DNA from: Clitoria ternatea
Lineage: Eukaryota > Streptophyta > Magnoliopsida > Fabales > Fabaceae
Length of the DNA stretch: 64,000 bases
NCBI GenBank assembly: GCA_037962975.1
Contig: CM075670.1
Span: 83,641,501-83,705,500, forward strand
Reading direction: 5' to 3'
Shown: piece after piece, positions 44,657 to 56,023 of the stretch
Numbering within the stretch: position 1 is the stretch's first letter
Layout: each line of letters starts with the position of its first letter
The notes under the pieces: generated by a model
Seen by the model: the letters and a program-made list of their open reading frames with translations, nothing else
What the model was told of the DNA's origin: nothing
Databases searched by the model: none
Position numbers and translations under genes: made by a program

Positions 44657-46751
44657 ATGTGTTTGGTTACAAAGTGAAATGGAGTTCCGCTGATGAAAAC
44701 TGACTTTTTTCTCCGTTCCATTAACGACAATGTGTTTGGCTTGTTTATCTTCTTCGTTCTATCAAATGGACCACCGTTGGGGTGTCGTTTGCGTTGGGAT
44801 AGCTCCGTTTCGCCAGGGGTGAGTCTGGGCTTCCTTCTGCCAACGTGTTTGGGTGAAATCACATGGATGCTCTCTCCTTTAAATAGAGGCCAAGGAAGAG
44901 AAAAAAAACACATTGAGAGCACCGATTGAGGGAAATGGGGAACCTTTGCAAGCAGCTGTGTTTGGTTTTTGGGGAAAGGAAGGAGATTATTGTTCATCTT
45001 TCAGACTTCGTCGATGGCATTTCGCAGGTAAGCTTCAATTCCCTTTGTCTTCTCCGATTTGGTGGTGTGGGTTTTTTAATTTGCTGGGTTTTCCTTTTTG
45101 GGATCTGTTGGGCTCTGTTCTCTGTTTTCTGGCGTGGGTTCTGTTAGGTTGTCTTTCTCTGGTGTGGGTTTAGGCTGTGGGTTGAGGGGTTTCGTCGGTG
45201 GTGGTGATGGTGTGGGTTTCGGGTTCTTATGATGGGGGGTGAGTGGGTTTGGTGACGGGGGTGTGGGTTTAGAAGGGTAGTGGTTTGGGGGATGATGATG
45301 GTTTACGAGCGGTGGCTGGTGTGGGTTTAGGTGTGGGAATGATGGTGGCTGGTGATGGGTCATGGGTTATGGGTGTTGGTCGTTGGGGGGAGGGGTGTGG
45401 GTGGGTTATGGTGATTCTGGTGGGTGGGTAGGGAGGGGTGTGGATGGGTGGTGGTGAGGGAGGGATGGATGGTTATGATGAGGGTGCATGGATGGGGATA
45501 CAGTAGATGGTGTACAGTAAGGTAATGTGAATGGTGGTGATTGAAGGTGCATCAGTGGACTGGAATTAGTGGGTGCACCATAACCTATTGTAAAAATTGA
45601 AAATTTTATGTAAAAAACTGAAAATTGTATGATTTTAGCATTTATGGATTTATTTGACCCTCTCCTTTTCTTGGCATATATTTAAGTGTATTTATTTGTT
45701 TAGGATGTATTTTTTGTGTAAAAACAGATAATGTATAGTTGTATTTGAAATGTTGTTATATGTTGTCTTTGAATATATGGTTTGGAGTTTTTTTATTAAG
45801 TTACCCATTTTAAATTATGAGTTATTCGTTTAGAGTTATCTGTTTAGATTATCCATTTACGTTTATCTGTTTACATTTATCCGTTTAAGTTGATTGGGAT
45901 AGATTTATCTATTTAGATTTATCTGTTTAGTCAGTTATACGTTGACGACGCGTAAGTGATCCATTTTTAGATTTAGGGAATTTGATCCATTTCAAATAAG
46001 GGATAAATAAATAATCTAAATTTTTTCTATAATGGTGTAAAAAATAATAGCAATGTTATTAGTAATGGAATAAAACTAATTACAATATTTTTGTGATGGA
46101 TTTTAAAAAATTACATCTTTCATAGATGAAATACCTTTTAGTAAAGGAATAAAAAAATTATAAAAAGTATTGAGTGTTAAGAATAATATTTATCAGTAAT
46201 GGAATGAAAAGTTAATACAATTTTGAAGGTTTTAGAAACAAGCATTGTATTTGTTGAAATATAAAATAATATAATTGTTGTTTAGGGTTGAATAACTATA
46301 ATATATTTTGTTAAAAAAATACCCTGATTGGTTATAATATCATCTAACCAGTTAAAAAAAGTGGTCTTTGTTAAAAAAATACTTCATTTGTTTAAAAAAT
46401 AATTTGTATTGTTAAAAAATTTCTATTTTGTAAAAAAAATAATCCAATTATACATAATATTATCTATATATATACATATTTTGATTTAAGATATATTTAC
46501 ATTATAAATATATATACATATTCAATATATTTTTTATTAATACCCTTTTTGGTTATTTTTCATCAAACCACCATTTACCCAACCCAATTTTCCCTAAACC
46601 AAACACAATCACTACTTCTCAACCCACTTTTGCCCAACCCAACTTTTCAACATCTAAACACAACTCCGTTTACAAAACCCCAGTTTTCTCAACCCAGTTT
46701 ACAAAACCTCAGTTTCTCAACCAGATTACCCCAACGGGTAACCAAACAAAT
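44657..46751. mobile_element. Possible DNA transposon nested in CACTA 2
   Basis: Ends ATGTGTTTGGTTAC (left) and, inverted, ATTTGTTTGGTTACC (right) form a 13-15-bp inverted repeat. The interior differs from the CACTA sub-terminal repeats that lie on both sides. It includes a short leader-like part, a GT-rich block and AT-rich DNA. No transposase and no clear target duplication, so the call is tentative. Confidence 0.35.
45150..45560. repeat. G/T-rich low-complexity block (GGTGGTGTGGG)
   Basis: A strand-biased, almost C-free stretch made of GTGGGTTT, GGTGGTG and GGATGG phrases. Its complement resembles the CCA-rich minisatellite at 37764-38125 in composition and phrases, but I see no long alignment. 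Confidence 0.7.
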
Positions 46752-47339
46752 CCTAAACTTGGTTTTACAACCAAGTTTGTTCCCGCCGTGGTAATAGATA
46801 AGGACTTTTAAACTTGATTTTCAACCGAGTTTACAGGTGTTCTTTAAACTCAGTGTTGAATTTAGTTTAAAAGTACTAACATTTAAACACGGTAATGGTC
46901 ATAACCATGTTTAAAAATGTACACATTTAAACATGATTATGCTCATAACCGTGTTTAAAAATTTACACATTTAAACTCGGTTATTGCTATAATCAAGTTT
47001 AAATATAAATGTTTTTTAAATACAGGTTATGTTTTATTGATTTCCCAAACCTATAATTTTACACAACCAAACACCATATATCCCAGACAGTTCACTTTAC
47101 ATAGTATTCACCAATTAATGAAAACAAATGAAATAATATCAATATGCTATAAACAACATAATGAAGAAAATGATCTATATACAATGAATATTATGTACAT
47201 GAATAAAATAAAACAAAATCTATATATATTTTAATAAAATAAAGTATAAGTTATATTTAGATTTTTCTTATGCGGGTTTATCGAATTGGCCCGCCCCGTT
47301 AAGGTTTTGGCTAACCAAATTGGTAGGTCAGATGGACTA
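46752..47339. other. CACTA 2 right arm and host DNA; no gene
   Basis: Sub-terminal CACTA-like repeats to about 47010, then AT-rich DNA, then from about 47265 a repeat-like sequence (GGCCCGCCCCGTTAAGG) that continues at 59894 after the Tekay-like insertion. Confidence 0.5.
47335..47339. repeat. Target-site duplication (GACTA), left copy
   Basis: Identical to 59894-59898 and directly outside the LTR ends. Confidence 0.95.
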
Positions 47340-47642
47340 TGTAACATCACGAATTTTAAAATGAGAGAATTAATTACCAGAATAAGTATTAGAAATTGGT
47401 ATATAGAGTATTTAATGTCCCAAACTATTGAGAATAATTAAATTGATAATTTTGGGGACTGTTAGAAAATTATGGAGACCGGTTGAGCTGAAATTGAGCC
47501 CGGTTGAGATATGGGTGTCGGACCAAGTATCTCGGAATAAGATGATATTGGTCAGGGCTGTTGAGAAAATTATCAGGAATCCGAATATGTATTCAGAATA
47601 ATTTTCAGATGATGTATTAAGCCCGAAAGGAGAACCTGTTAG

Positions 47643-47650
47643 TTATAAAA
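47643..47650 (+). promoter_or_regulatory. TATA box early in the Tekay LTR
   Basis: TTATAAAAC, about 300 bp into the LTR and 100 bp before a CT-rich, leader-like stretch that ends in a splice donor. Conserved in the 3' LTR (near 56303) and in element 1. Confidence 0.5.
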
Positions 47651-49060
47651 CGATGAAGTTTTAATGAATGGGAATTTAAATAAATCAAACCCCCCCCATT
47701 TTCCTTGCTATTCACGTGGGAATGCTGAAGGTATGAGGATTACACTTCACTTTCTTCTTCTTCTCTCCATCATCATCTTCTCCATTCTCTCATTTCTCCT
47801 TCCAAAACCCTAGCAATTTGAGCTCATCTTCCACACCTCCTCATTTTCGTTTGAAGGGAGCTTGTAGGAGGCTTGTGGGGCTGCTGTCTTCTCCTCCTTT
47901 CTCTCTATTTTCGTAGCTTCTTCTCTCTCTAGTGAACCCATTTTCGTTTTTGGGTTTTGAGGTAAGTATACCCATCTTGCTAAGGTTTTGGTTATGGGTA
48001 TATGGTATTTATGTGTTTTGAAACCATGCATGTGTATAAATATTCTTGAGGAGAGTATTTAATGCAAGAGTTTAATGTGGGTTTATATGAGAATGAGGTT
48101 TCTTTGAGGAGTAATGAAGTAGATGCATTTATGGTTAGGAGGAGAAGAATATTTATGATGGTTATTGGAATTTTTATGAAACCCTAACTTCATAAATTTG
48201 GGGAAAATGCATAATGGAGGTTGATGAGTATTAATTGTTGGTAATAAATGTGAGTTATGATGCATAAGAGTCAATGGTGATGGTATTTGGTTGATGGAAG
48301 TCATTAATGGAGAAACCCATGAAAGGGTTTGGTTGTTGAGTACATAATAATAAATGGTAGCACCTAACTCATGGTGGTTATGGTGGATAAAATAAAATAA
48401 AAGAGTTTTAAGAGTTATAATAATAAAAACAGCAAGTATTTATTGATATATAAGTATTTGAATCTTAATGAGTAAGTAGAAAATTGATTGTATAATGTAT
48501 TGTGATGTAGGAAGTGACCCCATTGACGAAGCGGGACCATCAAACCGCGTTGATCACTACTTCACTTGAGGTAGGAGGGGGTAACTTTTCTAAATGCATG
48601 ATTTCATCCATTGGTGATGTGAAAATATGTATATGTGATTATGTTAATGGTTGTTTGAATGGATGATATGATAGGTGTGATTTGAATGCATTTAGAATGA
48701 TGATTGTTATGTGGCATTGTGTTTGGGATAAAATTAATGATGTGGTAATACTATATTAATGAAGTATGATGATGGTTTGAAACCATATATGAATTGAGAT
48801 TGTGATGTGAATATCCCAAATATGTGTGTATGAGTTATGGAATGTGTATGCCACTAACTATTGATGAGAATAAGTTCAAAAGAGAATTGGGATTGGATAA
48901 GAATGATGTGAATATTGAAATCCACCAAGTGGTGGTGGTGAATGATTGAATGTGGAGTGGCATCTAGGATGCATAGTGTGAGGATGCACTTGATTTGCAT
49001 TTGCATTGCATCCATGGCATAGCATAGCTGTCTATGTGGAATATTAGGGGGTTCCACTAG

Positions 49061-49345
49061 GCGGGCCCAGTGGGAGGGCGGCTCAGTGCACGAGCGCATT
49101 GTGATTTTCCCCTGTGACTCGGTTTATGAGTTACGAAGCTGTCCATAGTTTGGTGACGAGGCACCCTATGTGGCGGGCCCAGTGGGCGGGCGGCTCTATG
49201 GTGAGCGAGTTTACCTCGGTGTCCGACGGGACACGGCTCTCTCGATGTGTGTTCGGGAGGGGCCCGTAGCACTTGTGGTAGTTGAGGCCACGATGTTGAT
49301 CCGCAAGTCACAGGGTGACTAGTGCTACAGATGGGCGATAGCGGT
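49061..49345 (+). repeat. GC-rich conserved island of the Tekay LTR with internal duplication
   Basis: GCGGGCCCAGTGGGAGGGCG at 49061 and GCGGGCCCAGTGGGCGGGCG at 49173 begin two related segments. The block is nearly unchanged between 49061-49345, 57720-58010 and, inverted, 6595-6890. It lies within the candidate leader intron. Confidence 0.8.
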
Positions 49346-50507
49346 TTGGTACCAGTAAAATTATGATGATGTAAGCATACATGAATTGAGATATATGTGT
49401 ACACAATTTTTTCTACTGCAGTAGGGGCATAATAGCACACCTATGCTCGTCCCACAATTGAATTAATATGGTATTTTTCCCACAGTCGGATCCGTATTGT
49501 TTTGATGAGAAATTCTTATGCATATGCATTAGCCTTAAGAGCATTTGCATATAGCTGGAGATATTCCTAGTTGAAAGCCCATGGTGGCAACGGATGAATG
49601 AGAATTTATAAGGGAAAGAGTTGAATACTAACCCGATGTGTGTGTTTGGCAATCCAAATGATTGAAATTGTGAATGTATACTTGAGATCATGAGATGTAT
49701 TGTGTATGATGTATGATGTGTTGTAATGATTGATATGTGAGTAAGTATACATGTATTTCATCATAATGTATGACTTTAATTCATTTGGATTATGTTACTC
49801 ACCTCCCCGTTGCCATTTTAAAGTTGATGTAGGTATGACTTAAATCCTACAGCTTTTGGAGGCCGAGTTTGGAAGAAGGTAAATATGGATAGGAATGTGT
49901 GAGCCTTGGCCGGCATGAAATTTGTGGAGTATATGGTGTATATATATATATATGCTCAAATTTTGTAATGTTGATAATTTTGGGGGTCATGGGAGAAAAT
50001 TGGACATGTGTGTGTAAGGCCAATTTTCCTACATGACCCAAGTGATGTAAAGAATAGATTATGATATTTAACTTTGATGATTGAATGTTGGGAATTATGA
50101 ATTATAGCTTTTGGGATGTGTGTTGGAAACTTTGTATAGTTGTTTTAATGCATGAGCTAGGAACTAGTATGGTTAAATAATGATTTGTGAGGTTTTGATG
50201 CGATGGATGGAATGCAACAGCTTAAATACGTCAATTGTGGTTTGTGGGAAATGGAATGGATCCATTTTGCCAAAAGTAGACCCATTGGTTACCTCAAAAT
50301 GCCTTAAAATGGGATAATCGTGTTTATACATATAAATTATTCATTTTTAGGAATTTTTGAGTGCGGCCAGTTGCCACACGTCACAAATAATGTGTTTTAG
50401 CTCGTGTTAAAATTTGGTGGCATTTTGACATCGTTTGCATAAGTTTTGGTGGTTGTGAAGTTCATCCTTGGTGCAAAATCTGCATAATTCTGCAGAATGA
50501 CAGGGCG

Positions 50508-50934
50508 TAATCGATTAGCTTCCTGGGTGTAATCGATTACAAGGCCTCTGTCCTCAATCTAATCGATTCTACTTCAGATTATAATCGATTATGGGTCATC
50601 CAGAGCCAAGGTAATCGATTATGGGCAGTGTAGTAATCGATTATGTTTCCAACAGAAACCAGGTAATCGATTAGATAAGGATCTGTAATCGATTAGGTGG
50701 GGTGTCTGGTGCAATACATGAATTCCAAAAACCTTGTAATCGATTAGGGTTGAGAGACTAATCGATTATTGACCCAACAGGGGCAATGTAATCGATTATT
50801 CTGAAAGTTGTAATCGATTAGTTATAACACCTGATTCATTGTGCCATTCCCAGGAGCTATGTAATCGATTACATGTTGCTCTGTAATCGATTATGGAATC
50901 TCAAATCGATTAGCTCATATTCCGTAATCGATTA
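50508..50934. repeat. TAATCGATTA array in the 5' LTR of element 3
   Basis: About 14 words, most in pairs with starts 21-22 bp apart and 30 bp between pairs, ending about 235 bp before the primer site. It matches the 3' LTR array but lacks 73 bp (two words) after about 50620. Confidence 0.93.
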
Positions 50935-51168
50935 GGACTTTTAGTTTGTACATGGATTTTTCGACTATATGAATCGAGATCGTAAAGGTACTATATGAAC
51001 ATCTATTGCGCACTCTGATACCTTCTCATATCTTCATACATGAGATAGGTTGCATAGATCCAGGGTATTGGATGATAGTTTCATCACTCATATTTTTCAC
51101 TAATTAATAACATTAAATTCGCGAAAAATTTTCCCTTATTTTCTTAGGTGGTTTGGGGCGTCTCAACC

Positions 51169-51181
51169 TGGTATCAGAGCC
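51169..51181 (+). other. Primer binding site, tRNA-Met type
   Basis: TGGTATCAGAGCC, 3 bp after the 5' LTR end. Confidence 0.94.
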
Positions 51182-51475
51182 TTCATTGCTCTTGATATGA
51201 TTATAAGTGATAATGCCCATGTGTTTATTGCTTGTGACTAATTGATTTGTGAATTATATGGGTGAATTATGATAGTAGTTATTGAAATGAGATTATTACA
51301 TGATTGTTGTTAAGCCCGGCCAGGCAATTCCTTTCTCATATTTACCTTCAAATTGTGAAATACATTATGATGATACTTGTGTCAATGAAGTTAATGATGA
51401 ATGATATGTATGCACACTGGGTGAAGGAACTTTAAGTTTCTAATTATGTTTATGTTGTTGTATATAGATTGAGTG

Positions 51476-53044
51476 ATGGCGTATAGGCGTAATGCTGATA
51501 CAGCCGCCATGGCTGAAGCCTTTAATCGCTTTGCCGACATACTTGAACGGCAACAACAACCTATTGGTCAGCCAAATCAAGGTCTTGACCAATTTCTTAA
51601 GCGGAAGCCTTCTGAATTTCATGGAGGCTATAAGCCAGAAGATGCTCATGTCTGGATCCGTGACTTGGAGCGGATATTCGCTAGCATGGAATGTGCCGAA
51701 ACGCAGAAGGTGGAATATACAGTGTTTATGGTTTGAAATGAGGCCGAATCTTGGTGGATCCTTACCTGTGGACGTATGATTGCTGCCCACACTCCTTTAA
51801 ATTGGGAGAATTTCAAGGCTGAATTTCTTAAGAAATACTTTCCTGCGAGTTACAAAAATAAGAAAGAGCTTGAATTCATGGAACTCAAGCAAGGTGGCAT
51901 GTCGGTTGAAGAGTATGCTTTGAAATTTAAAGAGTTATGTGTGTTTTACCCTCCGTTTCAGCAAGAGGACACTGAAGCTTCAAAATGTGTTAAGTTTGAA
52001 AATGGACTGCGCCAAGAGATTAAGAAGGCGATTTGTCACCAAGAGATTAGGAGCTTTCCTACTCTTGTGGATAAGTGTAGGATTTTTGAAGAGAATGATA
52101 TTGCTCCAAGGAACTACTCGGGGCATGATTACAAGTTAAAGGGCCAATCTTCTAACTTCAAGAAGAAAGGCAACTTTAAGAATAACAGACGATTTGTACG
52201 TGGGTCCTCTTCTTTTAGAGGTGGACGAGGTGGCGGAAGGCATGGTACCGATAGTGGCCAAGGACTTCGTTGTTTCAGATGTGGCGGAAATCACTTAGCC
52301 AGAGATTGCAATCATGAAGAAACAGTGGTGTGCTACAGATGTAACCAACCGGGGCATATCCGCCCTGATTGTCCTTTGAATGCTGCAGATGTTGTGCCAT
52401 GTGATAATGCAAACTGTGGAGGCTATGGTGCTTTTAGAGGCCATGGTCGTGGAAACGGTAATGGTGGAAGACATGGAAATCGTAATGATAGTAACGGTCG
52501 TGGTAATGGAAACGGCCGAGATAATGCTAATGGTGGTCGAAATGGCCCGAACCGTGGTGCTAATCAACAAGTGGCTGGAAGAGTCTTTGCCGTGACCGGT
52601 GAAGAAGCAGCACAAGCTGAAGACCTTGTCCAAAGTGAGTGCCTGATATATGGTAATGTTGTTAATGTGATATTTGATTCGGGTGCTACGCACTCTTTTA
52701 TTTCTGAAGAATGTGTGAGGCGCCTGCGAGTGCCTGTGAGTATGATAAAAGGTTCAATATTGGTGACTGCACCGACTGGTACTTGTTTAAGATTGGTGAC
52801 TCGATGTGAGAATGTCGAGATGGACTTGGAGGGTAGAAAATTTATTGTATCTCTCGTGTGTTTACCTATGAAAGATCTGGATGTTATTCTAGGCATGGAT
52901 TGGTTGTCCGCCAACAAGGTTTTGGTGGATTGTCATAGCAGGACGGTGATCTTCCCAACCTCTAATACTGAAGGTTTTGATGTTCGAGGTATATCTCAAC
53001 TTCTCATGATGTTCTGTTTGGTGGATGGGAATGGTGTATCCTAA
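51476..53044 (+). pseudogene. gag and protease of Tekay-like element 3
   Basis: Starts at the ATG at 51476. A TGA at 51734-51736 (CGG in element 1) interrupts gag after about 86 codons; the same frame then runs to a TAA at 53042-53044 (CAA in element 1). Gag domain signs are NWENFKAEFLKKYFPASYKN and GMSVEEYALKF. Two zinc knuckles lie near 52270-52365, with a Gly/Asn/Arg-rich linker (52420-52560) shorter by several codons than in element 1. The protease motif DSGATHS is at about 52678-52698. The second stop sits in the protease-RT linker. Both stops are C-to-T or G-to-A changes. Confidence 0.93.
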
Positions 53045-54652
53045 TCTGGTGGAATTCCTATTGTTTCAGAATTTCCCGATGTGTTTCCGGAAGAGATTCC
53101 CGGATTACCTCCTCCACGAGAAGTGGAATTCGCTATTGACCTTATTCCGGGTGCGGAACCTGTTTCCCGAGCTCCTTACAGGATGTCTCCTATGGAGTTA
53201 GTTGAATTGAAAAAGCAAGTGGAAGAATTACTTGAACGGGAGTTTATTCGCCCAAGTATGTCTCCTTGGGGTGCTCTTGTGTTGTTAGTAAAGAAGAAAG
53301 ATGGGAGCATGAGATTGTGCATTGATTATCGCCAACTCAACAAACTAACCATTAAGAATAAATACCCCCTTCCACGTATTGACGATCTTTTGGATCAATT
53401 GAAGGGTGCTGTTGTGTTTTCAAAGATTGATTTGCGTTCTGGATATCACCAAATTCGGGTGAAGGCCGAAGATATTCCGAAGACTGCTTTTCGAACGCGA
53501 TATGGACACTATGAGTACGTAGTGATGCCATTTGGTGTGACGAATGCCCCTGCGATTTTCATGAGCTACATGAATCACATCTTTCATGAATATTTGGATC
53601 AATTCGTCGTGGTGTTTATTGACGACATTTTGGTATACTCCAAAAGTCATGAAGAGCATGAAAGACATCTTCGTCTGGTGCTGACTATCCTTCGCGAGAA
53701 GGAGTTGTATGCGAACCTCTCTAAGTGCGAGTTTAGGCTGTCTGAGGTCCAATTTCTTGGACATGTTATTTCAAATGATGAAGTTGCTGTGGATAGATCC
53801 AAAGTTGAAGCTGTGATGGCTTGGGAAAGACCAACGTCGGTGACGGAGATAAGAAGTTTTCTTGGTCTTGCCGGTTACTACCGGAGATTTATTGAAGGGT
53901 TTTCCCGTTTGGCTTTGCCACTTACAAAGTTGACTTGGAAGAATCACTCTTTTGTGTGGACCCGTGAATGCGAAGAGAGTTTCCAAGAGTTGAAGTTAAG
54001 TCTTACTACCACACCGGTGTTAGCATTGCCCGACTTAACGGATGAATTTGTGGTATATTGCGATGCATCTAAGCTTGGTCTTGGATGTGTGTTGATGCAA
54101 AAGGAACGTGTAATAGCCTATGCGTCGAGGCAGTTGCGACCGCATGAGGTTAACTACCCCACTCATGATCTTGAATTGGCGGCAGTGGTATTTGCATTGA
54201 AGTTGTGGCGACACTATTTGTATGGCTCCAAGTTTGTGGTCTTTAGTGATCATAAGAGCCTTAAATACTTGTTTGACCAGAAAGAGTTAAATATGCACCA
54301 AAGACGGTGGATGGAGTTCCTAAAAGACTATGAGTTTGAACTGAAGTATCACCCCGGTAAGGCGAATGTAGTTGCTGATGCTTTGAGCCGGAAGTCATTG
54401 CATGTCTCTATGATGATGGCAAAGGAAATAGAGTTGATAGAACAATTTAGAGATTTGAATGTGGGCGTAGAGACTTACACTTCCAAGAAAATGGTGTTAG
54501 AGATGTTGAAGGTTGCAAATGAATTTCTTGAATATGTGAAGACGCAACAACCCAATGATGAGTATTTGATTGAGATGAAGAAGACCCAAGAGAAAGGGAA
54601 GAATTTGTTCATAGAAGAAGGTCAAGATGGTATTTGGCATGTTAAAGGCTGA
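53045..54652 (+). pseudogene. Reverse transcriptase and RNase H of Tekay-like element 3
   Basis: In frame with the preceding segment and open from 53045 to a TGA at 54650-54652. It opens with the linker FPEEIPGLPPPREVEF, then RT blocks LVKKKDGSMRLCIDYRQLNK, FSKIDLRSGYHQI and FIDDILVYSKS (about 53617-53649). RNase H follows with YCDASKLGLGCVLM and FSDHKSLKYLF. The catalytic Asp residues are kept. The terminal TGA corresponds to CGA in element 1, a CpG decay. Almost every residue matches element 1. Confidence 0.93.
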
Positions 54653-56023
54653 ATTTATGTTCCCTCAAGCGATGATGTGAGGAAACGTGTACTTGAGGAA
54701 GCTCATAAAAGCATATTGAGTATTCACCCTAGTTCCACTAAGATGTATCAAGATTTGAAGAAGAATTTCTGGTGGCCTGGTATGAAGCGTGATGTGGCAA
54801 ACTTTGTAGCATCTTGCCTTGTGTGTCAAAAGGTGAAGGTCGAACATCAGAGACCATCTGGTTATTTGAGACCATTGGAGATCCTGGTTTGGAAATGGGA
54901 TAGCATAGCTATGGATTTTGTTTCTGGACTACCCAGAACTCGTGCTGGAAACAATGCTATATAGGTAATTGTTGATCGATTGACAAAATGTGCTCACTTT
55001 TTACCCATAAATATGAAAAGTTCTTTGGAGAAATTAGCACAAATATACATCAAGGAGATTGTTAGGCTGCATGGTGTTTCGTCCAGTATTATATCCGACC
55101 GTGATCCTCGGTTTACTTCTCGGTTTTGGGGACGTTTGCATGATGAGTTGGGTTCTAAGTTGAAGCTTAGTTCCACTTATCACCCTCAAACCGATGGGCA
55201 ATCGGAGAGAACTATACAAAGCTTAGAGGATTTGTTGAGAGCTTGTGTCCTTGAACACGGTGGATGTTGGGAGAGATTTCTACCATTGATTGAATTTACA
55301 TATAATAATAGCTTCCATTCCAGTATTGGTATGGCACCTTATGAGGCGTTGCATGGAAGGAAGTGTAGAACTCCCTTGTGCTGGCTAGAAGTTGGAGAAA
55401 ACTTGGCCTTGGGGCCGGAGATTATCCAGGAGACCACCGAACAGATTAAAAAGATACAAGAGAATATGAAGATTGCTCAGGATAGGCAGAAGAGTTATTA
55501 TGACAAGAGGCATAAACCCCTTGAGTTTCAAGTGGGTGACCATGTATTTTTTAAGGTCTCACGTGATAAAGGCATTGGAAGGGCGTTAAAGAGTGGGAAA
55601 TTGAGCCCTAGGTTTATCGGACCTTACGAGGTGTTAGAGTGGATTGGTGAGGTTGCTTATCGGATAGCACTCCCTCAGCATCTTGCTAATTTACACAATG
55701 TGTTTCACGTATCGCAGTTGAGGAAATATGTTTATGATCCCCTACACGTGATCCCTATGGACGAGATTGAGGTGCGAGATGATCTATCTGTTTCTCCTGT
55801 TTCTGTTCGTATTGTCAGACATTCTGTGAAGAAATTGCGGAACAAGTTGGTACCTTTGGTGGAGGTCGCTTGGAAACATGGAAATACTGAAACATTCACA
55901 TGGGAACGAGAGGACGACATCAGAGAACGATATCCCGATGCATTCGAATCCGGTAAGTTAAATTTCGAGGACGAAATTTTCTTTTTGGAGGGGTGGATTG
56001 TAACATCCCAAATTTTAAAATGA
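54653..56023 (+). pseudogene. Integrase and chromodomain-like tail of Tekay-like element 3
   Basis: The zinc domain is at about 54695-54835 (HKS, HPS, CLVCQ). The core starts in DSIAMDFVSGLP and is cut by a TAG at 54962-54964 (TGG in element 1). It then runs open to 56023 with SDRDPRF and GQSERT, the DNA-binding part (LEFQVGDHVFFKVS, FIGPYEVLEW, NVFHVSQLRKY) and a C-terminal module ending in TFTWEREDDIRERYPDAF. That module has the form of the divergent chromodomain of Tekay elements, thought to steer insertion to heterochromatin. The last codons run to the TAA before the 3' LTR. Confidence 0.92.
55983..55998 (+). other. Polypurine tract of element 3
   Basis: TTTGGAGGGGTGGAT directly before the 3' LTR at 55999, preceded by the T-run ATTTTCTTTTT typical of such tracts. 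The coding frame overlaps it. Confidence 0.75.

Larger units (their letters stand above)
44609..47030. mobile_element. Second CACTA-type element, damaged, right terminus not found
   Basis: Starts CACTAGTGGAGAAAGAGATA at 44609, a good CACTA terminus. It is followed by AACTCAGTTAACTTGGGCC; related motifs (TTTAAACTCGGTTA, AAACATGATTATGCTCATAACC) recur as sub-terminal repeats at 46800-47010. No inverted copy of the terminus is present after 47010, so the right end is lost or diverged. A possible second element (44657-46751) sits inside. No transposase seen. Confidence 0.55.
47340..51165 (+). repeat. 5' LTR of Tekay-like element 3 (3826 bp)
   Basis: Matches 55999-59893 end to end. Visible parts are a TATAAAA box near 47644, a CT-rich leader (47740-47955), splice donor GAG|GTAAGT at 47962, the GC-rich island (49061-49345), a TA microsatellite, a TAATCGATTA array (50508-50934), TATATGA-like boxes at 50966 and 50992, and a conserved terminal segment. 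One 73-bp block with two palindromes is missing relative to the 3' LTR. Confidence 0.95.
47962..51467 (+). other. Candidate leader intron of Tekay-like element 3 (3.5 kb)
   Basis: Donor GAG|GTAAGT at 47962 follows the CT-rich leader; acceptor TTGTTGTATATAG ends at 51467, 8 nt before the gag ATG at 51476. The intron would remove most of the LTR, the palindrome array and the primer site. The same sites are present in element 1 (minus strand, 7982 to 4351) and, with different sequence, in element 2 (27342 to 25352). Confidence 0.5.

Noticed and set aside
45076..45363. Proline/histidine-rich minus-strand frame
   Set aside because: Direct product of the G/T-rich low-complexity block.
49057..49440. 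127-codon antisense frame shared by three LTR copies as a possible gene
   Set aside because: Conservation follows from young LTR copies; the copies differ by a stop or start shift at the ends, no domain is visible and the composition is that of the GC-rich island. Kept only as a finding about the island.
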